64,000 nt of DNA. Origin: Limonium bicolor (taxonomy: Eukaryota > Streptophyta > Magnoliopsida > Caryophyllales > Plumbaginaceae). Below are positions 11,565 to 24,060 of the stretch, in pieces. A program made the translations under genes and the position numbers. The notes below the pieces were generated by a model. The model ran no database searches and was not told the DNA's origin. It saw only the letters and a program-made list of their open reading frames with translations. Position 1 is the first letter of the stretch. Each line of letters starts with the position of its first letter. The DNA lies in contig CM041776.1 of the NCBI GenBank assembly GCA_023374045.1, positions 317,800,722 to 317,864,721 on the forward strand. Direction: 5' to 3'.

Positions 11565-12861
11565 TATGATAAATAAAAAATATAAATTTATCAACATTGA
11601 GCATCCTAGTGCAAGACTGAGAAGAGGAAATGTTTTGTGATGAAGTGCTTTGGTGAAATTGTCTGCCAATCGTTGTTCAATGGCACAATGAAGAAGCTCC
11701 ACATTATTCTATTAAACTTGATCTTCAAGAAAGTTATGACAAATCTCAATATATTTAGTCTTGGGATGTTAAACCGGATCCTTTGTCAGTGTAGTGCTAG
11801 AGAGTTTGTTGTAGTAGGTAGGCATAGGAGACTAAGAACACCAGAGGTAGCCAATTGATATTGAAGTGAGAGGTCGTAGGCACACTAAGCAAGAATAGCG
11901 ATATAATCACTTTCTGTGATGGAGAGTGCAATATGTGATTACTGCTTAAAAGAACCAAGACATCAGGCCTGAGCTGACTAGTTAAGCAGAACCATAAGTA
12001 CATTGTTTGTTTTTATATCAGTCAGCACCTATGAAAGCCTGTACTAGGAAGAAAAATCCGACATGATAAACCAAACGAAAGTTCGTAGAGTACGATTTCT
12101 TTCATATGACAACGTCATCCAATATTCTACAACCTCCAATTTAGAATCATCATTATTAGCCTGGGAGAGAAAAACAAATAGAAGATTAGTATCGTTTAGG
12201 CACCCATTGTTTTCTTGGTTGTCAGTGATAAGTATAAAGCTGGGCATAACATGAAGCATTAGCTCGTGACATTCTTTCATTTTATGTTGAAGTTTATGAC
12301 AAAAATTAAGGTGATGCCCTATAATATGACAACAACGACAACATGACTTATTCTGAGAAGTTGCTTTTGGGACCCCAATTGGAGAGTAATGACGAGAATC
12401 AGTATGAGACCGACCACTAGATGATGAAGCAAAAGAAGTGCTACGAAACCCTAAACCTGTGTGTCTTGATTTTGGTTTGCTAACTATTTTATGAAGCTTA
12501 GCAGATCCTGTATACCAAAGGGTTTCTCTAGGGTTTGGATTTCCAATTTCTGACTAAGTGCATCGCAATGCCTTTGTAAATTTGTATTCTCCTGGCAGGA
12601 TCCACTCATTATCAAATTTGAGAGTTTGGATAACTTTTTCTGCCCACTTAGATATAGAACTCAACTTTGTACTGAATGGTGCGGTAAATGTAGATTAAAT
12701 AGCCTTAACTGAGTTGACTAACTATGAAGCTAGCTCTCTATTCTGGGTTTCAAGTATGTATATTTCTTCTTGTAATTTCTCTATCACTGTTTGAGATGTA
12801 GCGCTCTTTTTTTGTTTAGCTTCTAGATCCTCAATTATTGAAAGAACATCTTTTAACATAT

Positions 12862-14005
12862 CAAAACTTGAGATTTCGTAGAATTATCATAAAATTAGTT
12901 AAACCTCGAGAACTTACCTGATCCCTTATGAGGGATTGAAGTACCTTATTTCCAGCTGTGAAGCACATGGACTCATCATACATTGCAGAATTGGTATGAG
13001 ACCATTGGATTATCACCCTACAAAAGTGTGTTCCATTGTCTTCGATGATATATGGTTCAATATCCTCCTCATCCCACACAACTGTTGCCATGTGTGACTC
13101 TCGTTCACGGTGTTGTGGCGGTTTCGATGGTAAAGTACAATCCCTTACTAAATGCCCTGTTTGGTGACAACGGAAACATTCAAGCTTGTTGGTGTCATAC
13201 TCACGCCTTGAATTCACGCCTTGGCATCCTCCACACTTTGATAGATAATGCGCTTCAGTCCTTGTGCTAGCAAAGTCTTCTCATTCTCCATGTGATCATC
13301 CAAGTCTCATTTAGGCGTTTCAGCTGGTTTCTTCACCTTAAGCGCGAGATGTTTGTGCATAATTGTAACATCATCAAGATTTTTTCCCTTCATTTTGCTT
13401 TCTTGTAACACCATATCTGAACACATCTCTTTAAAAGACATAAATGATAGCTCATTCATCTTCTCAGGTAGTGAGGTATAATTGAGTCAATCCTTGTAAG
13501 CAAATCACGGAATCTTTCATTAACATCTTCATTGGAGAGTGATACCCTGACTGTCTTATGCTCCATAAGCACCTGATTGAATCTTTCTACAACTAGTGTT
13601 AGAGTCTCTTCTGCAGATATTTTGAAGGGGTTGAACTTTTGTTTGAACTGTTTCTCTCAACCTTTTGGATAGATTCTATTCCTTGACATGCAATCTTCAT
13701 AAAGTCTCATACTCCTTAGTCGTTCTTATACCCAGGCTCTACCTTGATCCTCATCAAATAGAGATGATACGAGGATGCAAAGAGCTTGTTTGTTCTTGCT
13801 CATAAGTTTTTCATTAGCCTTATCCCACAGTTCCCCAGGTTTATCCTATTTACATCATCAACGAGAATAGTGGGTTTGTAGTTACCTTGCATGATTACCT
13901 TTCAAACCTTGTAATCACAAACATCAACTGATCTTTCCTCTGCTCGCACCAGTTGGAGTAGTTGAGCTTTGTTAACCTTAGTGCTTTCACAATATACGAA
14001 CTCAT
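12862..14005 (-). pseudogene. Copia gag (UBN2-type) remnant with two zinc knuckles
   Basis: The start is probably the minus-strand ATG at 14005 (MSSYIVKALRLTKLNYSNW), the usual N-terminal phrase of this gag type. Broken frames continue through HKTVRVSLSNEDVNERF, the UBN2-like part, into the 118-codon frame 12861-13217, which carries a CCHC knuckle: CFRCHQTGHLVRDC. Further downstream (about 12290-12345) a second, separate CCHC array reads C-x2-C-x4-H-x4-C (CRCCHIIGHHLNFC context) after a heptad-like segment (about 12700-12850, KLQEEIYILETQNREL). Gag packages the RNA of the element. At least several frameshifts and stops; not functional. Confidence 0.6.
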
Positions 14006-14052
14006 CTTTCACGATCTATCTAGAAGTGTTAACCTCTATATTGGGTAAACCA

Positions 14053-14064
14053 GCTCTAATACCA
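14053..14064 (-). promoter_or_regulatory. primer binding site of Copia remnant
   Basis: On the minus strand TGGTATTAGAGC, one base from the common initiator-tRNA-Met-type site TGGTATCAGAGC, two bases inside the LTR end at 14067. Confidence 0.65.
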
Positions 14065-14066
14065 CT

Positions 14067-14467
14067 TGTAAGTTGGTGGTATGAAGAATTGGAAGATTCA
14101 GTACGACACCAACAAAAAAAGAAGGACGAGACACTACAAGTTTAAAAGAAAAATTCCGCTATCAATCTTTATTGATAACTTGAACACTTCTCACTTCTCA
14201 CCTCATACGTTGAAACAACTTCGAACAATCACTCACACGTCTAATACATGACTACATGTTGATGTTAATCAACATAATTTTCTCTCAAAACTATGTTTTT
14301 GTGATGAAAGTCTCACATTTTCTCTTGATTTCTCTATACATATGTTCTTAAAAAACCTCCTAAAACTATACCTGAAAATCTCTATCTAAAAATAATATAA
14401 TTTACAAAGAATAGATCATATATATCGGATAGGATAATACTGATTATTCTACTAAGAATCTTCAACA
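14067..14467 (-). repeat. 5' LTR of the Copia remnant, 401 bp
   Basis: On the minus strand it opens TGTTGAAGATTCTTAG and ends ...CCACCAACTTACA, the TG...CA ends of a Copia LTR, and lies directly before the primer binding site. No second copy seen in the window. Confidence 0.6.
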
Positions 14468-15517
14468 ACTTCGGGAAAAAAATCGTTCTTAAACTAATGT
14501 TGAGTGAAAATTTGTTAAGATTCTTTTACTAAAATTAGTGTGATGGTTGTTGAGATATTTACGGCAAGACTAGACTGACGCGTTTGCCACATCAAAAACA
14601 CACTCGTTTGAAGTTTTGGTTGTCTATGTCAAAACTTTTCATAATATATGTACCATTTGAATTAGAATTAGGGTGTCGCTGTAATATATATAGCCAGCAG
14701 CATATGCGGATCTAGAGGGGGTCGGGCGGCCGTGCCCCCTCTGAAACTTTTGAAAATTTATAAAATGTTATAAATTTTTAAAAATATAAATAACATAATT
14801 TTTTAAAAAACAATAGTGCCCAAAAAAATTCTCCTAAACAAAAGTCCGGGTCGGCTCAGAATGACAATTCAAGCATGGGAAAGGATCGAGTAGTAATTAG
14901 GCTGAATACTTCTCACTCAATGCAACGCAGGTATATAAATAGTTCATTTATTATCTCAATCAAATCGCAAATACATTTCATCAAATTGACTATTCATCAT
15001 ATGGGATTGAGAACAAAGAACACGTAAGGTTCACATTCATGCAAAGCCGGCCACAGATTAGTAATAGTAGTATACGGTAGTGGACTAATATTATATAAAA
15101 TGGAAAAGTCCGTACGCGCTCAAATTGTCAGTTAAAACGAGGAACGACGACGACAGATCAAGCTGGAAGATAGACGAATATATTATCCCTCATTTTTAAT
15201 TAATTTACTCCTGAGTACGTTTACAAACTGAATTAATGAACATTTTTTATCCATTTTTTTTAAAAAAAAATCTCTTACGATCGTAGTGTATACATGTGCT
15301 TGTTGTGTACACAGTGTTGTTTTTGTTCTTTCCCGATAATCTGTCTAGTAATGCGCTAAATTTATTTATGTGAGCATGTCACTTAATTAAAAACATCTCC
15401 ACATCACGTATCAAACTGGTCAAACATATTAGTAAACACAGAAAGAGAGAACAAGGAACCTTGTTTTCTCTCCATCTACACTTTATTCCTACTCTTTGAT
15501 CAAACTTAATTAATTCC
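14468..15517. other. intergenic; upstream region of GT47 copy 2
   Basis: AT-rich with no gene. A small block at about 14705-14750 (gcggatctagagggggtcgg ... gtgccccctctg) is GC-rich and contains an inverted pair (agagggggtc / gccccctct), which could be a stem or the edge of a small DNA transposon; no target duplication found. The leader of GT47 copy 2 should lie within the last 200 bp, but no TATA box can be singled out. Confidence 0.3.
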
Positions 15518-18500
15518 ATGGCAAAAACCAGCAGCTCAGGTCATATCACAGCCATCGCCTCTGCTTACTACTTCATCCCGGCAACATCTATTCTACTAAC
15601 AACTCTTCTCTACCTCTTCTTATTCCATAACCGCCTCAGTAACATCACCGCTAATAACAGTAGCACTGCTTTGTACTATCATGTCAACGCCGCCGTCGCC
15701 GCTTCAAGCTACAGTTACAAGACGACGAACAGCAGTTTGAAAAAGGCCATATCATCATCATCATCATCACCGTCTCCTGCTGCTCCGGTGGCGTTGACAC
15801 TCGATGATTATACTGGTCAACCGCCTGTAGCACAGCCGCCGTGGGTTCATCGAGCTGAAGATGATGGTACCGGTGATCGTGTTAATGCTGCAACGTTGCA
15901 AGAGGTAGGATTAGGATTGATTCACACAGGACAGGAGTTACTAATCGTTTATGATTAATTCGGATTGAACACTAGACGACTAGTAGTAGAATAATGGTGG
16001 AAGAATTTAATTGGAACTAGAGTGTTTTATTGCTAATTCTCTGTTCTTTATGTTTCTGAATTAAATTGATTTGGTGGTAGACGTTGCCCTCTTAATCTGA
16101 TGTTCGGAATACTGAATTTCCGTACCTGTGTTCATACATGCATATATACGCCTCAAAGAAAGATATATATATATATACCTGTATTGCATTGTGTTAATAA
16201 ATGGCGGGAAGGAAGTGATCATGGAGATCTTGATTCTTGCTGCTTTGATTTCATTGTATTACAATTTAGAAGGAGAAGCAGAAGAAGGTTGACAAGAAGT
16301 TGGAGAAGATCGAGAGACAACTAGCGAGAGCAAGAGCCGCCATCAAAGAAGCGGCTGAAAGAAGGAATTATACGACGTCGTCGTCGTCGGGTGAGAAGAA
16401 GACATCTTTGAATTTTGTTCCCAGTGGACCAATCTACAGAAACCCATTTGCCTTCCATCAGTTAAGTTTCTTCTACCTTAATTAATCTTCATATACCATC
16501 AATTATTAGTACTTTTAAATGAAAATTTCTTCAATGTATCTGTTTCTTTATCGCAAATGTTATGTTTTGCGTAAGGAAGAGATACAAAAAATCAACACAT
16601 TTTTATCGCTCGCGTGGGTTTTTTACTTTTAGCTAGGGAAATTAATACTTGAAGGTTTTTTTTTTTGTTTATGTTCATTAAGCAATTCGCATATATAAGC
16701 AGGAGAGGAGAGGGAAAATTATTTGGTACTTGGCAGGAATAATAATCTAAAAAATAAATAGAGTTTCGAAGACATATCGATCTGTATAGGCATGTATGTA
16801 GGTTCACATATACTAGTATAAAGGGTTTTATTAATAAACAATAATAAACATAAAAGCTAAATTCAATATTAATGAAACTTTTTCATAACAAAAAAAAAAG
16901 AATGTTATTGGAACTAAGCAGTCTATATAAACATGACACAAGGGCCAACTGTTAAAGCATTAATTGGTGGATTTGGGAGGCTAGCATGCAAAGAGATTAT
17001 TCCCGATAAATAATTATTTAGTATAGGCGGAGAGATAACGTACGAAAGTGACAAGATCCAAATATTAACTTATTCAGTCTAGCTCTGATCATATTTTATA
17101 ACATGTTGAATTGCCTAGTTCCGGCCATCTCCCATCTTGATTTCTAGTATTATATTGACTCAAACTAAATTATACTCATTATGTTTTTCACTTATTTATA
17201 AAAAGAGGGATAAATCATAGTATATAAAGAGATGTATTACAATAAAATACCTAACTAAACCGGCTTGTATCTTGCATGGTTTAAGTTAACTAGTTTTGAA
17301 TTGTTTGACACGGAGTACTTAATTTGGTTGGGTGAATTCGGATACTTGATTTTGTGTGTGTGTTTTTTTTTTTATCTTAGTTAATTAGATCGGATTCATT
17401 GATATATGATTTGCAAGGTGTTCGTCAAGGTGATTTTTAATTATCTTGGTTGCATCATCAAGTAGGATGACTCATATTCATAGGTGTCAAATCAGACCTA
17501 AGTTGAAGTACTCCACACTTTTTTCTTTCTTCATCTAGTAATATATCCATATGCTAATGGCAATAGTGAATCCAAATTTCACGACGATAAAAGTAATAAT
17601 GCTAACTAAGCGGTTTCTTGCTTTCTTCTATGAATAATCATAATAAAGAATAAGACTTGTTCAATAATAGATAGCTACTTAATTACTTGGTTATTGCATA
17701 TGGTGGAAAATAAATTATAACATAATTTTGTTTACCCAAAAAATAGAACATGTTCTACATTAGTTAATCTTCTAGCTAAAACCAAGTTCAGCTGTCGGTG
17801 CATGTGTTAATCGTTTGACAAATATTTTTCACTTATACGAAATTCCACAACTGATCAATTGCTTGCGGTTGTGGTGATTGATAGCAAATAATGCACTGTC
17901 TTATGTGACGGCAATCAATTTGTTAGTAGACCATAGTAATGTGCTAGCTAGATCGAACAAACTAATATACATACGCAAATGAATTTGGCCTTTTCCTGAC
18001 CATTAATATGTTTGTGTAGTGGTCCAATTATATACGCTATTAGAACATCATTCATGAAGTTGAAATGTTCAACCACATGGCTTAATTATATATATATATA
18101 TATATATGTCAAGATCTTACAACAAGTAAATTATATATTATTATATATAGAACAATTCCAGATCATTCATCCAGTGAACAGTTTTGTCGCCATCATCACT
18201 GCTTAAATTATTGCAATTTTACATCTATACTAATTAAACATACAATAATACATGTATAGACGACGAGGAAGGATATGTCCCCATATTAAGATTACAAAAA
18301 AACTGGACCCGACCGAGAGAACAAGCTTAAACTACTAGTAACTTGACCTATTGCATCAACTTATAATAATGTCGATTGATTCTGATTCGTGATTCCTATA
18401 CGTCGATCGATCAGGAGTCACATGGAGATGATAAAAACGTTTAAGATATGGACATACAACGAAGGCGAGCCGCCTCTAGTCCACGTAGGTCCATTAAACA

Positions 18501-19524
18501 ATATATACGGAATCGAAGGTCAGTTATAGACGAAATGGAACGACGTCGTCGTACTAACCCCATCATGACCCGGTTCATCGCCCGCCACCCGGATGAGGCC
18601 CACGTTTTCTTCCTCCCATTCAGTGTTGCTAAGATGGTCAAACTTTTCTACACTCCACTCGTATCGTTTCATCGTGGACCCATCCACCGTGTCGCCCTCG
18701 ATTACGTCCGTGTAATTGCACGTCACCACCCTTTCTGGAACCGGAGCCTTGGTGCTGACCATTTCATGCTATCTTGCCACGACTGGGTACGTAACCTAAT
18801 TAATTAAATACCTCACGTCATAATCAATTAATATCAAGTTCACTTGCAGGGGCCAGATATTTCCGGGTCAGACCCGCGACTATTCGATAATGTCATAAGA
18901 GCACTCTGCAACGCTAACACATCCGAAAAATTTGTTCCTTCACGGGACGTATCTATACCGGAGATCAAAATTCCGTCTGGTCAACTCGGTCCACCTGGGT
19001 TTGGTGTCCGATTAAGTCAACGACGGATCTTCGCATTCTTTGCGGGCGGAGCACACGGGTACGTAAGGAAAGTGTTATTGCAGCACTGGAAGGAAAAGGA
19101 TAACGAAGTTCAAGTTCATGAGTATCTCCCCATAACCAAGGATCCAAATTACTACTTTAAGCTGATGGGGCAAGCTAAGTTTTGTCTCTGTCCGAGTGGA
19201 TATGAGGTGGCGAGTCCGAGAGTAGTCGAGGCTATAAATGCAGAGTGTGTGCCGGTGCTTATCTCTGACAACTACTCGCTTCCGTTCAGTGATGTGCTGG
19301 ATTGGAATAAGTTTTCAGTTTCAATTCCGGTGGCGAAGATACCTGAGATCAAAACGATACTTAAGGGAGTGTCGGGGAGAAGGTATTTGATGTTGTTGAA
19401 AGGTGTGAGAGATGTTAAGCGGCATTTTACGGTTAATAGACCGGCTAAACCGTTTGATATGATTCATATGATACTTCACTCTATTTGGTTAAGGAGGCTT
19501 AATGTCAACTTGTTACCTTCCTAG
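15518..19524 (+). pseudogene. exostosin-family glycosyltransferase (GT47), copy 2, one frameshift
   Basis: Four inferred exons: 15518-15904, 16270-16460, 18415-18786 and 18850-19524 (541 residues if one base were restored). Exon 1 gives a short cytosolic tail, a signal-anchor helix (residues about 12-37, IPATSILLTTLLYLFLF) and a Ser-rich stem. Exon 2 gives the basic KKLEKIERQLARARAAIKEA segment and PIYRNPFAFHQ. Exons 3-4 give the exostosin domain: [63 protein letters not shown], then [10 protein letters not shown] at the C-terminus. Such enzymes add sugars to wall polysaccharides or glycoproteins in the Golgi; acceptor and donor cannot be told from sequence. The frame breaks once, near 18524 (after YGIEGQ), and everything else is in phase, so a single-base assembly error or a very recent mutation are both possible. 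Intron 3 is only 63 bp. Tandem to copy 1. Confidence 0.8.
18085..18108. repeat. (TA)n microsatellite in GT47 copy 2 intron 2
   Basis: About 11-12 TA units within the 1.95-kb second intron. The rest of this intron (16461-18414) is AT-rich and holds no other recognisable feature. Confidence 0.9.
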
Positions 19525-19921
19525 ATACCTATTCAGTGTGTAAGTAACTGTTCATAATTGTTTCAATGTTTTGGATGTGTCAGTATTGTTGTTTATAATC
19601 AACTCTTATAATGATCATTCTTTGTATTGTAGACATTTTTTCGTCTCGTAGAGTAGTTCTCTTATCTATTTCATAGAACCTTTGTAAGATTTAAGAAAAA
19701 AGGTGAGGGATAGAGGAACATTAATTATCTAGTACCACCAACAACAAGATTCAAGATTTGACGAGAGATGAGTCACTTATTTACAACCTAGCAACCAACT
19801 CCACAGCGAACTCCCTCGGCATAGGCCCTTGTTTTCTTCTCCTTGCCCGAGTCTTGCATGTACCAGTCTAGTTATTCCATGTCATTGATTTCAGTTTTAC
19901 CCTCTTTCTCTTCTAGTTGGG
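19525..19921 (+). other. 3' flank of GT47 copy 2 and probable 5' end of LINE
   Basis: The first 150-200 bases are probably 3' untranslated. The LINE endonuclease ATG follows at 19922, and its leader probably begins somewhere after about 19740; the exact junction is not visible. Confidence 0.35.
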
Positions 19922-20040
19922 ATGAGTATCTTGTCTATGAATTGTCGGGGTTTGGGGGATCCAACCTCAATCTGCAAGATTCTTGATGTTGTTCGGGAGC
20001 ATGCCTCGAATTTGAATTTCCTTTCGAAGACCAAGCACTC
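19922..20040 (+). pseudogene. LINE ORF2, start of endonuclease domain
   Basis: The translation opens MSILSMNCRGLGDPTS, the standard start of plant L1 endonuclease (NCRGLG), and runs about 40 codons to FLSKTKHS, equivalent to the usual FL-x-ETK. It then stops matching at about 20040, where the Gypsy-type sequence begins. Confidence 0.75.
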
Positions 20041-20339
20041 GCGAACGTGAATCATTAGATATGGAATGTGGAACAATGGAATGTTATGGACACCTCAGGA
20101 AGGTTGTCAGGACTTGTAGAACTGATAGGAAATGATGGTGCTGATGGATCACCTATATCCATATATGATTGAACTAACGCCACAACGTGATGGCTATGTG
20201 CTGTATAAGCGCAATATGATGTGTGTAATGATATATCACATAGATATACATTATGGGACAATGGGTAGTTATACATTTATATATACTTACCTATTTGATT
20301 AAGAGACTTCGGGACGAAGTCTTTTTAAGGGGGGTAGAC
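20041..20339 (+). mobile_element. 3' internal remnant of a Ty3/Gypsy (chromovirus-like) element
   Basis: About 300 bp without coding similarity, ending cgggacgaagtctttttaag and then a G-rich tract: the typical text between pol and 3' LTR of Tekay/Del-type elements. The 5' part of this element and its 5' LTR are absent, so the element is truncated on the left. Confidence 0.5.
20322..20339 (+). promoter_or_regulatory. polypurine tract of the 5.3-kb-LTR element
   Basis: ttttaaggggggtagac directly before TGAAATACCCC, the LTR start. The same arrangement (aaggggggtaga then TGAAATACCCC) is present on the minus strand of the inner element at 28405-28420. Confidence 0.75.
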
Positions 20340-23300
20340 TGAAATACCCCAAATTATTAAAGCATGGATTAAATATTTAATCATATTAATTAAGGCCTAA
20401 GCATGCCTTAAAAGTCAACTGAGAACAACAGTGGTCAACATAAAACAAGATGTTGCACCCTTTGACTGTTAAGGGTAAATATACCCAAATAAACTTCTTA
20501 GGACCTAAAAATTTGTCCTAAGCATATTAACATACTACTAAACATATTATAACCGTTGGACAACACTCCAACACAAAGAAAAAGCATTTACATGCTTCAA
20601 GGTCAAAAAGGGCAAAAAGGTGCTCTAAGAAAACCTTAAAAATCAAAGGACCTCTAAATGATATAAAATTGAATTACATGACGATCTAAATATCATGTAA
20701 GGAACACAACATAACATGTTGTCAAAGGACAAAACCAAAGCCCAGAAACACCGTGCGACACAAAAATGTGCACTAATAAAACTCCTTAAAGCACCGTTTT
20801 GGGTAATCGCCTTCTAAATGGTTTTAAATGGCTAAAGGTTATAAATCCTTTAAATATATATAAAATACCATATATGATATTAGGAAATTTAATTCCAGAA
20901 AAAATTTACAGATTTTAGATTTTTACAAATTTAATATAAAATATTAATAAAACCCTAAAGTGGGGCCCGCATGAGTCAATATTGACCAAGCATGGTCAAT
21001 GGTCAATTAATTGACCCATTTGGACCAAGGAAACCGGCTGGCAATAAGAGAGGAGGCAGCTTGCAATAATTGTTGGACAAATTGATACCTAACTTCAATT
21101 TGCAATAGTAACCTTTACTTTTCCATTATTTCAAATCTTTCCACTCTTTCCTTCCTTCCTTGTCGATTTCCTCCTGCCAGCCGAGCTCCTCCTTCCTTTG
21201 AAGCTCTCAAGGTTGTTCTGAGCATGGAAGGCAACCTAGCTCCTAAGCTCCTAATGTAAGTGTTTTAATGTCAATTTTAGCTCTTTTTCTTCATCTTCTC
21301 ACCACCAACACCTAGATTTCGTGGCTCATCAATTCCTATGGCTTATTCTCAGTGTTATAAGGTTAGAACAAGAGCTAAAACTCGGTTGAGACCAGTAGAG
21401 GGACCAAGGTTGTTCAAATCTACATTTAAGGTAAAAATGTGCTTTAAGCTCATAACTTTTGATTCCCTTCGAGTTTGGCTGTGAAACTTTGGTAATAGCC
21501 TTATTTTCTTCTCCTTTTCATGTGGAATCAGTTGGTAGCCATTTGGAGCAAGGGTGGCGAGATCCAAAGGAAATACCCTCTTTTAAGGCATTTTTTTCAA
21601 GGTAAAAACCTAATAACAAGGTAGCTGTTGAGATCTAGATATTCCTATGTCAATATGGTAGATCTAACACCTTGTGGTGTGCTTGATTCAGGTCGAAACC
21701 ATCTTGAACTCTCCTTGCATTTTTAAGGTGATTTTTGCCTTAAATCTTACATTAAATTACTTCTTATGGTTAGATCTTTCTTGGAGACTAACTAGGCCTT
21801 GTTTGCTGTTTGAAACATGCAAGAGAAGCTTTGGAAATTTTATCTAAGGCTGGCGAATTCAAACAAGGCTTTACCTAAGCTAAATCAAGGTATAAATCAC
21901 TTAAAACCTTAACTGATACATTAACACAAGTTAAGTGTGTGTATATCAATTGCCGTGAGTGAATGATCAAAATAAGGTCTTGTTGACCTTAAAATGTTTA
22001 AGGAATGGTTTAATAAATTTTATAAACTAATTAAACAAGCATAATTGTCAAATTTAAGACATTATGTGGAAGTTTGGTAATTAAATGAAAATTCTATGGT
22101 GAGGCCGAGAATTTATATGTATTTTGGGACATTTATGTGTAATTTATTTTGCAAGCCAATGTTTGTAATAAGGCCATGTATTTTAGGCCATTTTATTTAT
22201 GCATTTACAAGCTTTTAATTAAGTTTAAGTAGTATAAATGCATTACCGAAAATAAATGGGGTATTAGGTGTAATTAAATTAAATTTGGGGGCTTTAGAAT
22301 AATAAGGCCGAAAATGAGAGGTAAAATGGAGTTAAAATAAAGTTTATAAGATTTTATAAAGTTTTGGGGTTAAATGGTGAACTTTAGAAAGTTTGGGTAC
22401 TAAACCGTAATTATAAGGAATTGGTGGTCAAGGAAATATTAAGGAGGTCAACCTTGACCATATGCTAGGCTTTGACCAAAAATAAATAAGTTAGATAACT
22501 TATTTAAGGTTTTATAATAAGTTATGTATTTAATGGTAATATTTTTATAACATATGTGGTAAATATGTTATTACCAAAAATAAAGGGTGTACAATGGTAT
22601 TCTAAACACCCATGGGCTATTAGGAATTTTTAGGAATTTATTTGGTGGATTTTGGAATTAAAATAAACTATATATGAATAATATATAGTTAATATGTCAT
22701 TATGACACTTTGGGAGAAAAATAGATGGTGGAATGGTAAATATCAAAAGTATATGGGTTAATAAGGATATTTATAACCCTTTGGTGGAATTTGGTGATTT
22801 TTAGAATTATATAAGAGTATTTGTTGAGATATATGTATAATATATAGTTTTAATGATATTATCAAACTATATGTTATAAATTGGGCCTAATGACAATATA
22901 AAATGTATATTGAGGTCTGTTCGGAATTTACAAAAATAACCATAGGTTATGCTCTTTTATAGTTAGAAATGTTATATTAAATGGGATATATAACAGGGTA
23001 AAGAAAGGGGTGATTTTGTAAATAAAGGAAATTATGGTTTAAGGAAAAGTATAAGGTTTAATATGTGCCTATGAGGCAATACACAATAGTTTTGTATAAA
23101 AACTATAGATTATAAGTTAAAGGAAATAAAAATATCATAGCAAATGATATTAGTATTTTGGTATAACATTACATAATGTTATGTGGTCAAAAGGGAATTT
23201 AAATAAATTCAAGGGCTATACCGAAAATATAAAGGTTGGAAAATGAATTTTAGACTAAGGTCTATAATGTTATAAATGTTATAACAATTATTTGGTATTA

Positions 23301-24055
23301 AGGTGGTTTAATGAAATTAATACAAATAAGGTATTCACTTAAATGGTGTGACAAACTATAAGTGAATGGGATTTATAAACTAAGGTATTTATGGAATAAA
23401 CCTTAGGAGTTGTAAATGTACAACATAAAATGTTACATAGTATTAGGATAACAATCTTAATATAAGTTATATAATATGATGCAACTAATGGGAATAATCA
23501 TCTAATAAAAGATGATGAAATGTAACACAAAATATAAGTTTATGAAACTCATGAGAATTACCTACGTGGTAAAAATATATACATACACAAGAATAATGTA
23601 TATAAGGTGGATAAACATATTTTGGTTGAACACCTATGAGTTGATGGTGGTGGTTATTAAAAAAAATATAGTTACGGACTATAAGTCATGAGTTTTGGAA
23701 GCAAATATTATTTGCTAAAGATAAAGGGATTATACAACAGGTCGAATTATGAAGGATGGTGGGAAAATAAAACATATGAAAGAGAATACAATAAAATAAA
23801 TGATACAATAAGAAAAAGATATAATATAATATAATCATGCATGCATACATGCAACTATGGGTTAGCACCTAAACTGGAGGGTGGATAAGTAAAAAGGAAA
23901 TAGTGAGTTAAACTTAACAGTTGGATAGTTTTGACGTACGCGTTTTTAAGTAACCAAACCGACTGTTTTAGAGAAACCCGTAACAACAACTGTAGAAATC
24001 GGAGGTGAACTGTCGGGGTTACTTATTATTCGGATATACCGGATGTAGTTAGTCA

Positions 24056-24060
24056 TGGAG
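24056..24060. other. target-site duplication, left (tggag)
   Basis: tggag directly left of the inner element; repeated exactly at 38322-38326. Confidence 0.9.

Larger units (their letters stand above)
11565..14467 (-). mobile_element. decayed Ty1/Copia element, one LTR left
   Basis: Minus-strand element with its 5' LTR at 14067-14467, a primer binding site at 14053-14064, gag at about 12860-14005 and a fragment of RNase H at about 11600-12000. The RNase H text has frame breaks (IALSITESDYIAILA, and RLADNFTKAL equivalent to the usual QLADIFTKAL). Protease, integrase and reverse transcriptase are missing or unrecognisable, and no 3' LTR is found between the RNase H remnant and the CACTA end at 11564. 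Confidence 0.65.
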
